Positions 1 to 9,213 are shown, numbered from the stretch's first letter. The stretch is DNA of 14,129 bases from Asterionellopsis glacialis (GCA_014885115.2 WKLE02002230.1:1-14129); one strand, 5' to 3'. Notes: generated by a model from the sequence alone, not told the origin. Translations and numbers: made by a program.

Positions 1-7
1 TATTTTT

Positions 8-151
8 CTACGAAAACGTAGTAGAAAGAAACTGATTTGCCACGAAAGGTACCTCTGGTATGTAGGACTGCACAGTTGGTCCTACCTACGAGGAATAGTC
101 CCATAAACGGTTCATCCTGAGCAGCATTCTAGAGTCGTCCGTCTAGAGTGC
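8..151. repeat. Cluster of three short hairpins
   Basis: Three inverted repeats lie within 150 bases. The first is CTACG/CGTAG around an AAAA loop (8-21). The second is GTAGGAC/GTCCTAC with a 10-base loop (62-85). The third is GCATTCTAG/CTAGAGTGC with one G-T pair (124-151). No gene overlaps them. They could be the end of a repeat that extends beyond the window, or ordinary intergenic palindromes. Function is unknown. Confidence 0.35.
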
Positions 152-183
152 CTAGACTACTCGTACACCTGATACATTTTTTG

Positions 184-400
184 AAGTTGATGTTTGATTC
201 AATATCGGTATCATTATGTCCTACTAGAGGACTTAAATATAACAACAACACTGTATCATCGGAGTCATGGAGGAAGAAACATGCTGTCACTTTTTTTATC
301 ATCAGAGAGACACATGATGTCGGCCAAGACCAATTACTATAGAAAGAAAGGATATGTATTGTAACTTCAACGATTCCATTCAGAAATAAAAACTAACGTA
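184..400 (+). repeat. Diverged repeat block, copy A
   Basis: This block shares several anchors in the same order with the block at 542-973. A 16-base match AAGTTGATGTTTGATT lies at 184-199 and 542-557. A weaker match covers TGTCA, a T-run and AGACACA...ATGTC, around 284-322 here and 618-665 there. A 13-base match TAAAAACTAACGT lies at 387-399 and 961-973. The pattern fits an old segmental duplication or two members of a dispersed repeat. It contains no credible gene. Confidence 0.4.
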
Positions 401-541
401 TCTCTGGTGATCATGGGTAGAAAACAAAAGTATATGTATTTATTTTAAAAAATTCCGCACCTGATATCATATGCCACAACGTGAAAATATGACGCTACAC
501 TACTCAGTCATCACTACTTCATTTACATATGTTTTTTGTGT

Positions 542-973
542 AAGTTGATGTTTGATTTCAAATAATTGGTGTCTTTGTTAGTCCCATTATATCATTGATT
601 TTCCGATGAGAAAACGCGTGTCATTTTTTTGCATAATATTGTCCGCGAGACACACTCAACATGTCAGCAAAGTGTATAGAGAGCAAGGTGGTGTGCGCAT
701 GTCAGTATTGCCATTTTTTTGCATAATATTGTCCGCGAGACACACTCAACATGTCAGCAAAATGTATGGAGAGCAAGGTGGTGTGCGCATATCAGTATTG
801 CCATTACAGAGGTTCTATTGACAAGGGGGGAAAGCTATTTTGCAGCAAGCAAACAATGAATAGCCTTTGCTGACAAGAACGAACAGCTTTTAGAGTGTAC
901 TTGGTACAGATTGCAACCAGTAAATATATATATTTATAGAATAAAAGTATTCAATCACGCTAAAAACTAACGT
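542..973 (+). repeat. Diverged repeat block, copy B
   Basis: This is the partner of the block at 184-400. Compared with that copy it is longer, because the central T-run/AGACACA segment has been duplicated in tandem (622-801) and the following AT-rich part is expanded. The order of the shared anchors is kept. No coding content is recognised outside the tandem repeat. Confidence 0.4.
622..805 (+). repeat. 90-bp tandem duplication
   Basis: Two head-to-tail copies of exactly 90 bp lie at 622-711 and 712-801, followed by four bases of a third copy (802-805). They differ only at 672/762, 678/768 and 701/791, all G/A transitions, so the duplication is recent. Because 90 is divisible by three, a 71-codon frame (606-821, ATG start) stays open through both copies and reads as a 30-residue repeat containing ILSARHTQHVSK. 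The open frame may simply follow from duplicating one open 90-bp unit; there is no other sign of a gene. The copies are contiguous, without spacers, so this is not a CRISPR array. Confidence 0.85.
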
Positions 974-1259
974 GTATTTTAGAACAAGTGCATTGTACTC
1001 TTAGAGAGCCTTTCAGTATCAGTGGCATTTACTTTAAATTTAAAAAGAAGTACAGGTATACTCGTAGTGTAGTTCCTTGTTAGTTAGAGTTGACTTTGGT
1101 GTATTAGACTTGCGCGGCAGTGGAAGGATGTACCTATTTTTAAAAATCTGAATTCCTGGAGGGTCTCTACTTATTTACTATTCCTAGTCCTTAAGGGTCT
1201 CTCGAGAGGCTGGTGACGTACAGTATCGTATTTGTTCGCAGAGGCTTAACTTTTGGGTC

Positions 1260-1269
1260 TATATAAAAG
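1260..1269 (+). promoter_or_regulatory. TATA-box-like motif
   Basis: TATATAAAAG is a close match to the eukaryotic TATA consensus. It lies 37 bases before the 37-codon ATG frame at 1306-1419. In AT-rich DNA such motifs occur by chance, and the leader it would give is very short, so promoter activity is only a possibility. Confidence 0.2.
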
Positions 1270-1305
1270 AAACGCCATTCCAGTACAACCCTTTTTCATG
1301 GTATC

Positions 1306-1419
1306 ATGAGTGGGTATAAAGTCATTGGTTTGCCTGTCGTGAAAAAGAATACGAAGGAAACTGCATTTTCGAATGTTTGTCAAGGGGGGTATATTGTGAA
1401 AAAAATGGATGGTTGTTGA
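1306..1419 (+). CDS. Possible 37-residue small ORF
   Basis: An ATG-to-TGA frame of 37 codons lies just downstream of a TATA-like motif. The peptide begins MSGYKVIGLPVVKKNTKE and has a mixed, soluble-looking composition with a lysine-rich middle and two cysteines. No family is recognised. It could be a micropeptide, an exon of an unseen gene, or chance. It is listed because its composition differs from the surrounding AT-driven frames. Confidence 0.12.
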   Translation: MSGYKVIGLPVVKKNTKETAFSNVCQGGYIVKKMDGC

Positions 1420-2942
1420 TATCACGCGCATGATGATGAGGTCAGGGACATTATATTATGGCCATGAAAGAACGATGACGAACTTCGATCTTGACGTGGA
1501 CCGGTGCATACATGTTGACATACAAGGAAAGAAAAGAACAAAAGGTATAGTATACATTACACTATATAAATTCCTGTCTACAAAATAAATTCCACGTTCA
1601 AAGGTTCTGAAGTTTAGGTCCTAGGACTCATTGGAAGAGATGTCAAGAAAGAACATAATGAAAGGCATATAAGCCCGCTTGCCTCCAAAAGAACTTCCCG
1701 TCCAAAGGTTAGAAAGATCCTTTCACTGATTGGGAAAGATATCAAAGCTTTAATTAACGGTAGGGCTTTACATTATGTTAAATTACAATTACGGCATCCT
1801 ACTGTATTCAATGATCATTATACCCATATTTTCATATTTTTGAATACCCCTTTTTGGAAATGAAGGTAGAACTACATGAAAAGACTGTAAGGGTTGGGTT
1901 TGTTGTGCTGTAATGTTTCTCTCTTAGTTACGGATTCATTCCACATTATACCCTCGAACAAGGGAAAGAGCTCCACATACGCATTCAAAAATGTCGTTTG
2001 TTGTGGCGGGGTTAAATTCGTTCCACACGTCAGCACAGTCAAAGGGGCTATCACAGTTTAGACAATGTATGAAATTTACGTGTTGCTGGAACAAGTGCGT
2101 AAGAATACAAAGATATGTTGTTATGCTTGATACATACAAGCTCGTACACTGTTATATTTTTATATAAATTATGATAATAGAAGGTGGTCAGAAATAATAA
2201 GGAACTGGTCCCGAGTAAGAACAGATGGGATTCCTTAAGATGCGCCATTAATACTATGTAATAGTACGTGAATAATGTACCTGGTAAATAAGTTACCTTG
2301 GAAAATTAATATTTATACACATCTTCATCTGTATAAATAGAGCTCCATGAAGATATTCCAATTCGCCGACGGACACATTGATATTGATTTCTGAAGGGGT
2401 GATTCTTCGAAAGCAATTGGAATTTCTTGAAAAGCTACACAACGACCCATGAGCTTCAAGCTCCTTGAACTACGGGGTTATTTATAAAAATACAAGGAGT
2501 AATTTTTTAATACTTAGAATGTAACAGATGCTTAATTTATGATATTACTAATTGTAGAATGTCGAAATATTGCCCATATATGTTCTTTCATACTTCTTCT
2601 ATTATACTAGAGAATGATACACCGCAAGATTTCGACACCCGTATCATTAATGCTATTCTGTAGCTGGGTACGTGGCAGCTATATGTATGACGGACTTTCT
2701 GAAGAAGCAGGACAGAGAGTACTCTAAAATAGATACTCGTTAGGAGGTAATTAGGAATTCTATTACGTTCACGTATTGTGGTTTCAGAGAAAAAAGACTG
2801 TAACAATCAGAACGAAAAAGTGGATCCAACATAGTTCGTTTCTAGTCCTGCACATTTCATAATTTTTCTAATCTTGAAAAAATAGGGAAGAACGCCCTGT
2901 ATTTCTTTCTACACACTGTAGCTTACAACAAAAGATTTCATC

Positions 2943-4010
2943 ATGATGAGTAATGATGACAACGCAAAGAAGAATCCAGAATCCAGCGTAACAATGTTGG
3001 AGAAGAAAAGTGACCATCAAGATGTTCCGCTCAAAGAGCAACAAGAACTTTCTACTTCTTCAACCATTTCTCTTGACGATAACAAGAACAAGGAAACTGA
3101 ACATGAAGCCATTCACGCTGCTGTAGAAACGAATACAGAGCAGAAGCAGCAGGAACAGCAAGATACTAGTACTACCAAGACACAGCTGCAACAACAACAA
3201 CAACGGCAGGTTCATGTCCTCCCTCCTCCAGCCGTGACTCTTGTTGCTCCAAAAGCTCGTACGACAGCATCTTTGTTCGTCGGGCGAAAAAACTTTGAAG
3301 ATGTTCGCCAATCATTGATCGATGTAACTAGAGCCGCAGCTACGGCAAACTTTGCTGCATTGGCAAACCAAGGCAATAATTCTGTAATTTCAAACAAAAC
3401 CAATCTTCTTGCCAATTTGTTATCTGCTGCAGATGACCCGTTCGTGGTTGCTGCCAATAATAATGATAATGATTCCGACGATGACGACTGGGGTGGACTT
3501 TGGGCTGCTGCGTCCAACAGAAAGAACTCCGATACCAAGTCAAAGCGAAGCTTTGCAGAATTGACTGGTACACAATCTTTGTTATCCAAGAAAAGTTCTA
3601 CGGGTATCAATAACATTCGTAATGAACTTCGTAGTGAACTTTCTCGAGGTAGTGGAAATAGTACTCCTTCCTTGACAAGAGTTCATACAGATGATACTCT
3701 GGGTAGTAGTACTGACACGAGTCAAGAAATGGGTCAAACTCGTAAACGTCAAAAGTACAATAACAATGCAAGTGAAGTAGGTGATCTCATTGTACGATTG
3801 TCTTCCTCCAACCTCTTGAGAACATCACCATCTGGACGGCTTTTGGGACAGTCCTCCAGAACATGCGCAAGTGGAAAAGTCAATGCTTCCTTTGGTGAAA
3901 GTACTGTGAATGGTTCATCTGCATCCCTGGATGATTGGGAAACAGGACGTAAAAAACACTTTGGTAGACGTAGCCGTAGTGGAATTTTAAGTGAAGTGGC
4001 GAGGATGTAA
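2943..4010 (+). CDS. Unrecognised low-complexity, probably nuclear protein
   Basis: A 355-codon frame runs from tandem ATGs (2943 and 2946) to TAA, with no sign of an intron. It is far longer than chance allows and its codon use is coding-like. Residues 1-80 are charged and rich in E, Q, S and T, and are followed by a Q-tract (81-89, CAA/CAG repeats in the DNA). Residues 91-165 are more ordered (SLFVGRKNFEDVRQSLIDV, then an alanine-rich helix-like part). An acidic patch NDNDSDDDDW lies at 174-183. The C-terminal half is rich in S, T, N and R, with an NLS-like TRKRQK (266-271) and a basic GRKKHFGRRSRS (335-346). There is no signal peptide or membrane segment. The composition suggests an intrinsically disordered nuclear or regulatory protein; this is inference and no domain is recognised. 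It converges on the Tex-like gene downstream. Confidence 0.85.
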   Translation: MMSNDDNAKKNPESSVTMLEKKSDHQDVPLKEQQELSTSSTISLDDNKNKETEHEAIHAAVETNTEQKQQEQQDTSTTKTQLQQQQQRQVHVLPPPAVTLVAPKARTTASLFVGRKNFEDVRQSLIDVTRAAATANFAALANQGNNSVISNKTNLLANLLSAADDPFVVAANNNDNDSDDDDWGGLWAAASNRKNSDTKSKRSFAELTGTQSLLSKKSSTGINNIRNELRSELSRGSGNSTPSLTRVHTDDTLGSSTDTSQEMGQTRKRQKYNNNASEVGDLIVRLSSSNLLRTSPSGRLLGQSSRTCASGKVNASFGESTVNGSSASLDDWETGRKKHFGRRSRSGILSEVARM

Positions 4011-4319
4011 AAAAAAGTTTAAAAAGGTAGTCTTTATACTACTTCTTTACAACTTCAATTTCATAACAGTCAGGAGCTACGTTCCTTTTGCTGTCACCAA
4101 TACAATTACAGAGGTCACCATCGGTGTCTTCTACTACTTATGCTAAATACTGTAACTCCCGCCCAAGTTGTTGACGACGCAACTCATTCGCAAACATAAA
4201 TATTAATATAGAAATTCACACCACATTCCCAACACTTTTAGACTTGTATATATTTGGTGAGGAACTCGTTTGAACTCTTGAAAGACCCCGTTAACAATAG
4301 CAGCTTGTTGAAAAAATAG

Positions 4320-4340
4320 TTTACCAAACCCCCTGGTAAA
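4320..4340. repeat. Short hairpin in the 3' spacer
   Basis: TTTACCA (4320-4326) and TGGTAAA (4334-4340) form a perfect 7-bp inverted repeat around a C-rich 7-base loop, 310 bases after the stop of the 355-codon gene. It is probably incidental. A 3'-end processing role cannot be inferred from sequence alone. Confidence 0.3.
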
Positions 4341-5344
4341 AATACACTTTGACTTTTGTCTCCCAACACAAACAGCATCGTCATTGATTTCATTTGTGCC
4401 ATGAAACTTTTTTAGTTTTAGAGTGTCCGTTTTGACTTTTTGGCTAAAGTATTCCTGTTTTCAAAACAAAGATGAACTCCTACTTTGATACATAGCTAGC
4501 TAGGAGGCTGTCCTGTCCTACAGTATAATATAGGTATAGGACTCTCCTTTCATTCAGGCATCATCACCCAAAACCGTGTTCCTCTTCACATCCATTCCCA
4601 AGTTTCATTTCGTTACACTCCAGATTCATGATAATGGAAGATGGGTTTGACATGATGGGGATGTCCTTCTACCACAGATAGAGGCACCAATTCAAGGATG
4701 ATTTTGATCAATCAATGGTAAGTATAGTGTAGGAGGTTCTGTCTAAACCACCAGGCATTTGTCCTGTCTCTTTGATCCCGAAAAAGAAAAAGGTTGCGAA
4801 AGCTCACGAGTCTTAAAAGAAGACATTTGCCCTTGTCCAAGTAGCATGGAGTGGGATTCGATCCTACTTGTCCGGAATTCGAAGATACTGTACCATTCGG
4901 GACGAATCGTCTCGACGTCACCTCTAGAATTCCTTTTAGTTTTTTTCACACTCCACATTGCAAGTTCACGGCCGATCTTTTTCCATATCACTTCTTTCTT
5001 CTAGCTCGTCAACTTTTAGAGTGAGTATACCATTGGAATGAAGAATGACACCCGCACAGTTAGACAAAAGCCGTGGTATCATTATCTTTGTACCCGCCAA
5101 TTGACAATCTCACCTCCCATAAAGCAAGTGATGACGCACTAACCACCTATAAAGGCTATTGAAAATGTGTTTGTGTGGTCATTTTGAAAATCATGTTATG
5201 CCTCGCTATTTCATGAAAATGTGGTCTTTCACACGGCTGCAGTGCCGAAGTACGAAGTAGCACACGTCAGGCTCTCTAGATACAACATATGATAGCAATG
5301 ACAGATCCATTCATTGACACGGATAGCTAAGTCCTCACAAAGAT

Positions 5345-5350
5345 TTTATT
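5345..5350 (-). terminator. Possible polyadenylation signal of the Tex-like gene
   Basis: On the minus strand AATAAA occurs about 66 bases after the stop codon of the Tex-like gene, a normal distance for a polyadenylation signal. Another AATAAA overlaps the stop codon itself (about 5412-5417). In AT-rich DNA either may be chance. Confidence 0.3.
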
Positions 5351-5415
5351 GGTGTTAGGTGGAAGATATCATGAGCCGTAAGCATATTGTACGTGTAATA
5401 TTCGTCTTTGTTTTA

Positions 5416-8046
5416 TTAAGGTTTCGTTTTTCGGCGTTTTGTATTCGTAGACCTTGCAGAAGTTGACAGGTGACGTTTGGACGAATTCCTTCCTGGCTTC
5501 TTCGCAGAAGGCTTAGGCGGTACTCGCGAACGTTTGGAGTCAGGTTCGAGGTTCAAACCTGTTAAACCCAATGCTACTTTATTATTGTCATCAACACTCA
5601 AAATGTCGACACCAATTTCTTGACCTATCAATAAGTTTTCCAATCGAATAGCCGGTCCAAGCTTGGTCCGATGCAACAAGCCATCATTGTGACCACCAAA
5701 GTCAATAAATGCACCAAAGTCTGCAATATTTCGGATAGTTCCAATCACTCCTCGGACAGGACAAGCCTTTCGTAGATTACTTGCTTCTGCAACATCTGGT
5801 GACAATAGAGAACTTTTGTGAGTCAACCCTGCTGTACTGATGGTTGTTGCTTGATTTTTTGAAGGAGTTTTCAATCGCGGGTCCATTTTTGTCATGGAGT
5901 CCACCAGGTTTTCTACCACTGCCAAAACTCGCTCGCGACTGACCGCGAATTTATTAGAAGCCTTGGATAGTACTTCGTCCCATTGATTTTCCCATTCTGT
6001 TCGAGGTGGGAATTCACCTTCATCTACCGTTTCGGACAACTTCCATTTAAAAGTTTTCAATAACCACTTTGCAAGATCGTAGGATTCTGGATGGACCAAG
6101 GTAGAATCTAATTCTTCTTTCTCGCCCTCAATGCGGACAAACGCTGCACAATTTTCGTATATTTTTGGTCCTAAGCCACTAACTTTGAGCAATTCCCTTC
6201 GCATAGTCAAGGGTCGAGCTTCTAATATTTTCGATGCTAGCTTGCTATTGAGCCCAGGTACCTTTTGCAGAATTTCTAAGGAACAATTATTCACATCAAC
6301 TCCAACGGTAGCCACAGCATCAATGCTTGCTAAGAGAAGCTTTTCATCTAACTTCTTTTCGGCCAAATCGTGCTGGTACATGCCAAGTCCCAATGATTTA
6401 GGAGGTACTTTGACAAGCTCGTGTAAGGGATTTTGTAGTCGCCGTCCAATTGACACAGCAGCAATAGCAGCTGGTGGGAAATTTTGGAATTCTTGGCTTG
6501 CTGGTTCGGATACACTCCATACACTTGCACCGGCTTCGTTCACCAACTGAATGTCAACCGATATTTCCTGTGCATCTGCAGCTTCTTGTATCAATATGCG
6601 ACTTTCTTGAGTTCCATGACCATTACCAAGTGCGACTGTAACCTTCTCCTGGTCGGGTGCAAACTTCTGTACTTTTATCAATAGTTCTCCCAGCTTCTGT
6701 ACACCATCAAGCCGTTTGTTTCCAAGAAACTTCACTGTCGATAGTTCTTCAACATGACCACTAGGATCTAAAATAGCGCATTTGATGCCGGCTTGGAAAC
6801 CAGGGTCGAGGGCCAAAATATAGACCGATGACGGAAAGGGTGGAGCTAGCAGCGCATTGTGTAAATTTTCTTCGAATACTTGCATGGCGCGATCTTCTGC
6901 TATCTTGCACTTTTGTGTCCATAATCGAGTTGTCGTTTTTCGTCGCAACACGCGAACCCACGCATCATGAATTACTTCTGTTGCCAACTCTCTCCATGCA
7001 TAATCTCGCCTCCATGAAGCAACCAAAGACGTTGGCAATACCTCATTGAGAAGGACCCTATGAATCATACTTTCCATTTTATCACTATCTATATCATATG
7101 AAAGTTTTAATGCTTTTTGGTCGACTCCCCGTCGGATGGCTAAGACTTGGTGATCTCGCAAATGCACCAATGAATGTGAAAAATCTTCGTAATGACGATA
7201 TTTGGTATTTCGGTGCGACTTTTCATTGGTGTCGTCCTTTTTATTAGTCTTGTTTCTTTTCGTCGAGATCCTACAATGCCGGACAAGAGCGTCCATGACG
7301 GAATCAATCACAAGTGGTTCACCGGCAATTTTAGTTCCCAATAAATGTATTGCTGCTTCTCTTGGTTTAAGACTCTTGGCATGAATCGCTGTACCACTAT
7401 TGCCATCGCCGTCCCCTTCTCTTGACCAAATTTTGTCAATAGCTTCGATTAATTCTGGATGTTCCCTTTGTATCCGTTCACTTATGGAACCCTTGCTAGG
7501 AGGCTTGTACGGTGCATACAAATCGTCCAATTCATTTTTGTCTATAGATGTTTGGACTCGTCGTCGTAAATTTGGATCTATTTCAAATTTATCTGCTGGT
7601 ATAACTTCTAATATTTTTTTTCGCAATGTTCCAAGAGTTTTATGTTTCCCAATTAAATCGCACAGTAAATGTATTTGTTTGGTATTCAAAGGATGGATAA
7701 TATCTGTTCTATACCGACAAACAAATGGGACAGTCAAAGGTCCTTCTTCCAGCAATGGAAGAGATCGTTCTGTAGCCTTGACAATCACAGTATCATTGTT
7801 CTTTGTGATTTTATTGGAATTGTTTGTGACATTATCATGGCCCAGTTCGTCGCCCAACGTCAACAGGTGCTTTGACCAATCTTGTGCTAATAGAAAAGAA
7901 TCGACCTCATTTATCTTGGTACTCATTTGAGCACGTGCCATCGAAGTAGGTGGCATGAGCCTGAAAATTGTTGGTCGGCTTGGGTTTCGTTGTTTTAGCA
8001 AAGGAGAACGTATTAGTAGACTACACCAAGTAAGTGATCTTATCAT
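5416..8046 (-). CDS. Tex/SRBD1-family S1 RNA-binding protein, possibly mitochondrial
   Basis: A single-exon gene of 876 codons. The first ATG is at 8046; the frame stays open 11 codons further upstream but only with a GTG, which is not a likely start in a eukaryote. Residues about 105-230 match the Tex helical N-terminal region (TVPFVCRYR, then ELDDLYAPYKPPSKG). A YqgF/RNase H-like domain starts near 409 (YILALDPGF, acidic residue D414; GNGHGTQESR near 475; VNEAGASVWSVSEPAS near 501). Helix-hairpin-helix repeats lie at 585-640 (KVPGLNSKLASKIL, KVSGLGPKIYE) and an S1 domain at about 761-830 (VRGVIGTIRNIADFGAFIDF). Bacterial Tex is around 770 residues; the excess here is an Arg/Ser/Leu-rich, acid-free N terminus (MIRSLTWCSLLIRSPLLK) resembling a mitochondrial presequence, and a basic tail (831-876) ending KRRKTKP. 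The family binds nucleic acid and acts in transcription or RNA metabolism; the exact role here is unknown. Confidence 0.93.
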   Translation of the reverse strand: MIRSLTWCSLLIRSPLLKQRNPSRPTIFRLMPPTSMARAQMSTKINEVDSFLLAQDWSKHLLTLGDELGHDNVTNNSNKITKNNDTVIVKATERSLPLLEEGPLTVPFVCRYRTDIIHPLNTKQIHLLCDLIGKHKTLGTLRKKILEVIPADKFEIDPNLRRRVQTSIDKNELDDLYAPYKPPSKGSISERIQREHPELIEAIDKIWSREGDGDGNSGTAIHAKSLKPREAAIHLLGTKIAGEPLVIDSVMDALVRHCRISTKRNKTNKKDDTNEKSHRNTKYRHYEDFSHSLVHLRDHQVLAIRRGVDQKALKLSYDIDSDKMESMIHRVLLNEVLPTSLVASWRRDYAWRELATEVIHDAWVRVLRRKTTTRLWTQKCKIAEDRAMQVFEENLHNALLAPPFPSSVYILALDPGFQAGIKCAILDPSGHVEELSTVKFLGNKRLDGVQKLGELLIKVQKFAPDQEKVTVALGNGHGTQESRILIQEAADAQEISVDIQLVNEAGASVWSVSEPASQEFQNFPPAAIAAVSIGRRLQNPLHELVKVPPKSLGLGMYQHDLAEKKLDEKLLLASIDAVATVGVDVNNCSLEILQKVPGLNSKLASKILEARPLTMRRELLKVSGLGPKIYENCAAFVRIEGEKEELDSTLVHPESYDLAKWLLKTFKWKLSETVDEGEFPPRTEWENQWDEVLSKASNKFAVSRERVLAVVENLVDSMTKMDPRLKTPSKNQATTISTAGLTHKSSLLSPDVAEASNLRKACPVRGVIGTIRNIADFGAFIDFGGHNDGLLHRTKLGPAIRLENLLIGQEIGVDILSVDDNNKVALGLTGLNLEPDSKRSRVPPKPSAKKPGRNSSKRHLSTSARSTNTKRRKTKP

Positions 8047-8076
8047 TATCGAAGAAAGCAAAGAATTGATTAAGAG

Positions 8077-8082
8077 CACGTG
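8077..8082. promoter_or_regulatory. CACGTG palindrome upstream of the Tex-like gene
   Basis: A CACGTG hexamer (E-box/G-box core, the usual site of bHLH and bZIP factors) lies 31 bases before the start codon of the Tex-like gene. A pyrimidine-rich TTTAATATTTCAG, which could be a splice acceptor in the leader, sits just upstream on the minus strand. Both are short motifs, so this is only suggestive. Confidence 0.22.
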
Positions 8083-8438
8083 TTTTGGAGTTATCCTGAA
8101 ATATTAAAATATGGTCTTATAGATGGTGTTAATGCATTGTTTATGATTGATGTGTTTGATGTGTTTGATACACAGACCAAGCATCTGTAAAGAGATAACT
8201 CTCTCTCTCTCTGGGGACTACGAGTAGTCCTCTAGATAGGAACACAACGTTTGACTCTACCGGTATCAATAATACTTCTCATATCATTTTTTTCTTTATT
8301 TTTAGAATTTTTGACTGCTGACGGAAAGACAGTAAGACCATTCTCCAGTCAGAGATCGGAATAGTCCCGCGGTAAGAAGGACAGACCACTCAGAGTTTTC
8401 CTGTACGACGTTCGTGTCAGTACCTTACCTGGTATATT
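8083..8438. other. Promoter-side spacer of the Tex-like gene
   Basis: About 350 bases hold no gene. Present are a direct repeat of TGTGTTTGAT near 8145-8170, a (CT)7 run at 8199-8212, and a perfect palindrome GGACTAC/GTAGTCC with a 2-base centre (8215-8230). The 827-bp transposon is inserted at its far end, so the Tex-like promoter is probably confined to this interval or has been pushed away by the insertion. Confidence 0.5.
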
Positions 8439-8458
8439 GGAGCGCCCCTAAAACTCTT
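8439..8458 (+). repeat. Left terminal inverted repeat
   Basis: This 20-bp end is perfectly complementary to 9246-9265. It is followed by a poorly conserved stretch and then by GATCCGG (8481-8487), mirroring the GATCCGG placed immediately inside the right repeat (9239-9245). Confidence 0.9.
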
Positions 8459-8466
8459 TTTCGAGC

Positions 8467-8524
8467 AAAAAAGCTAAATTGATCCGGTTCTTTTCCGGGT
8501 TCCCCGTATCAAATTAGCTTTTTT
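8467..8524. repeat. Subterminal hairpin of the transposon
   Basis: AAAAAAGCTAAATTGAT (8467-8483) pairs with ATCAAATTAGCTTTTTT (8508-8524), with one mismatch in 17 and a 24-base loop. It lies eight bases inside the left terminal repeat and has no counterpart at the right end, so the two ends are asymmetric. Confidence 0.75.
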
Positions 8525-9213
8525 GGTTTAGTTTGTTCACCCCCCCCCCCTTACAGATTAATCCGTCCGGATCAAACTGAGTCCCAACTGATGCTTGGTT
8601 GCAAATCCACATATCCCGCACCAAACAAAGAGAAATCTCTCTTTACAAACAAAATGACATCAGCGTACGCAAGATTACACCACCATCACTAATTACTCAA
8701 CAATCAACCCACAACATACTCTAGTCATGAGTATGCTCCACTTGTCTCTGTCCGGTCCTGTATTCTTTTTTGCGGTCCCATCTTCCTTTTCCTCTTCTAA
8801 ACATACATCTCATAATTTTTGTCAAGTGATTTTTTTTATTGTCATCATCGTCGTCGTAAAGATGATGATAATAATCATCAAAAAGAAGAATGAACATAAT
8901 CCATTCCTTGTAGGTAAGTCTCATGGTGGAGACGGATGGAAGGGATAAGGTAATTGATTCATTGATTGTTGTGTTACTAGTTGATAAGTCACCACCAAGG
9001 TTGGTCATGGTGGAGTCGTCTTGAGTCTCCCCTGCAGTGGAGTATTGATGTGAAACTCACTAAAGTGTTCTTTTTGTTGTATTTGTCTTGAAAGTAGTAC
9101 TGTGATTTCATTTTTATGGAATAAATACTAAATTTTTATATGATTGGGACTGTTTAAGAGAGACTGGACCAAATTGAGCAAGTGAACTTTGGGTTTGGCG
9201 CAGTTTGGAGAAC

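Larger units (their letters stand above)
806..2942. other. Gene-poor stretch
   Basis: About 2.1 kb without a supportable gene. It is AT-rich, with stops in all frames and only short open frames. Two TATA-like motifs are seen, at 1260-1269 and about 2329-2338 (GTATAAATAG). The second is followed by a 15-codon frame starting at 2347 that ends quickly. The last few hundred bases presumably contain the promoter and leader of the gene at 2943, but no clear core promoter motif was found there. Confidence 0.6.
4011..5415. other. Convergent intergenic spacer
   Basis: About 1.4 kb separates the 3' ends of the two intact genes. Frames of 69-82 codons near 4712-5004 on both strands either lack an ATG start or overlap each other, and none looks real. 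A 17-codon ATG frame at 4628-4681 and a GTAAGT donor-like site near 4719 do not connect into a gene. The only structures seen are the hairpin at 4320-4340 and a T-arm-like palindrome near 4851-4867. The polyadenylation sites of both genes should lie here. Confidence 0.55.

Noticed and set aside
622..801. CRISPR-like repeat array
   Set aside because: There are two contiguous 90-bp copies without spacers, in a eukaryotic context.
3060..3616. Minus-strand frames of 77-134 codons opposite the 355-codon gene
   Set aside because: They mirror the plus-strand coding sequence; the leucine runs come from the antisense of CAA/CAG and GAA codons.
4848..4870. tRNA T-arm-like sequence (GTGGG-ATTCGAT-CCTAC, with a tRNA-like translated look)
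   Set aside because: The loop does not begin with TTC as required in the paired register, and no D-arm, anticodon arm or matching acceptor stem could be found on either strand.
4712..5004. Overlapping frames of 69-82 codons on both strands
   Set aside because: The plus-strand frame begins with TTG rather than ATG, the minus-strand frames overlap one another in different phases, and no motif or codon bias supports any of them.
6131..7930. Plus-strand frames up to 176 codons opposite the Tex-like gene
   Set aside because: They are antisense shadows of a gene with clear domain content on the minus strand.
8047..8079. Upstream extension of the Tex-like frame to a GTG at 8079
   Set aside because: GTG starts are not expected in a nuclear eukaryotic gene. 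The ATG at 8046 gives a better presequence, and an in-frame TAA lies a few codons further upstream.
8540..8550. Run of 11 C bases as a possible functional element
   Set aside because: A simple homopolymer inside the transposon. It may vary in length or be miscalled, and nothing ties it to a function.
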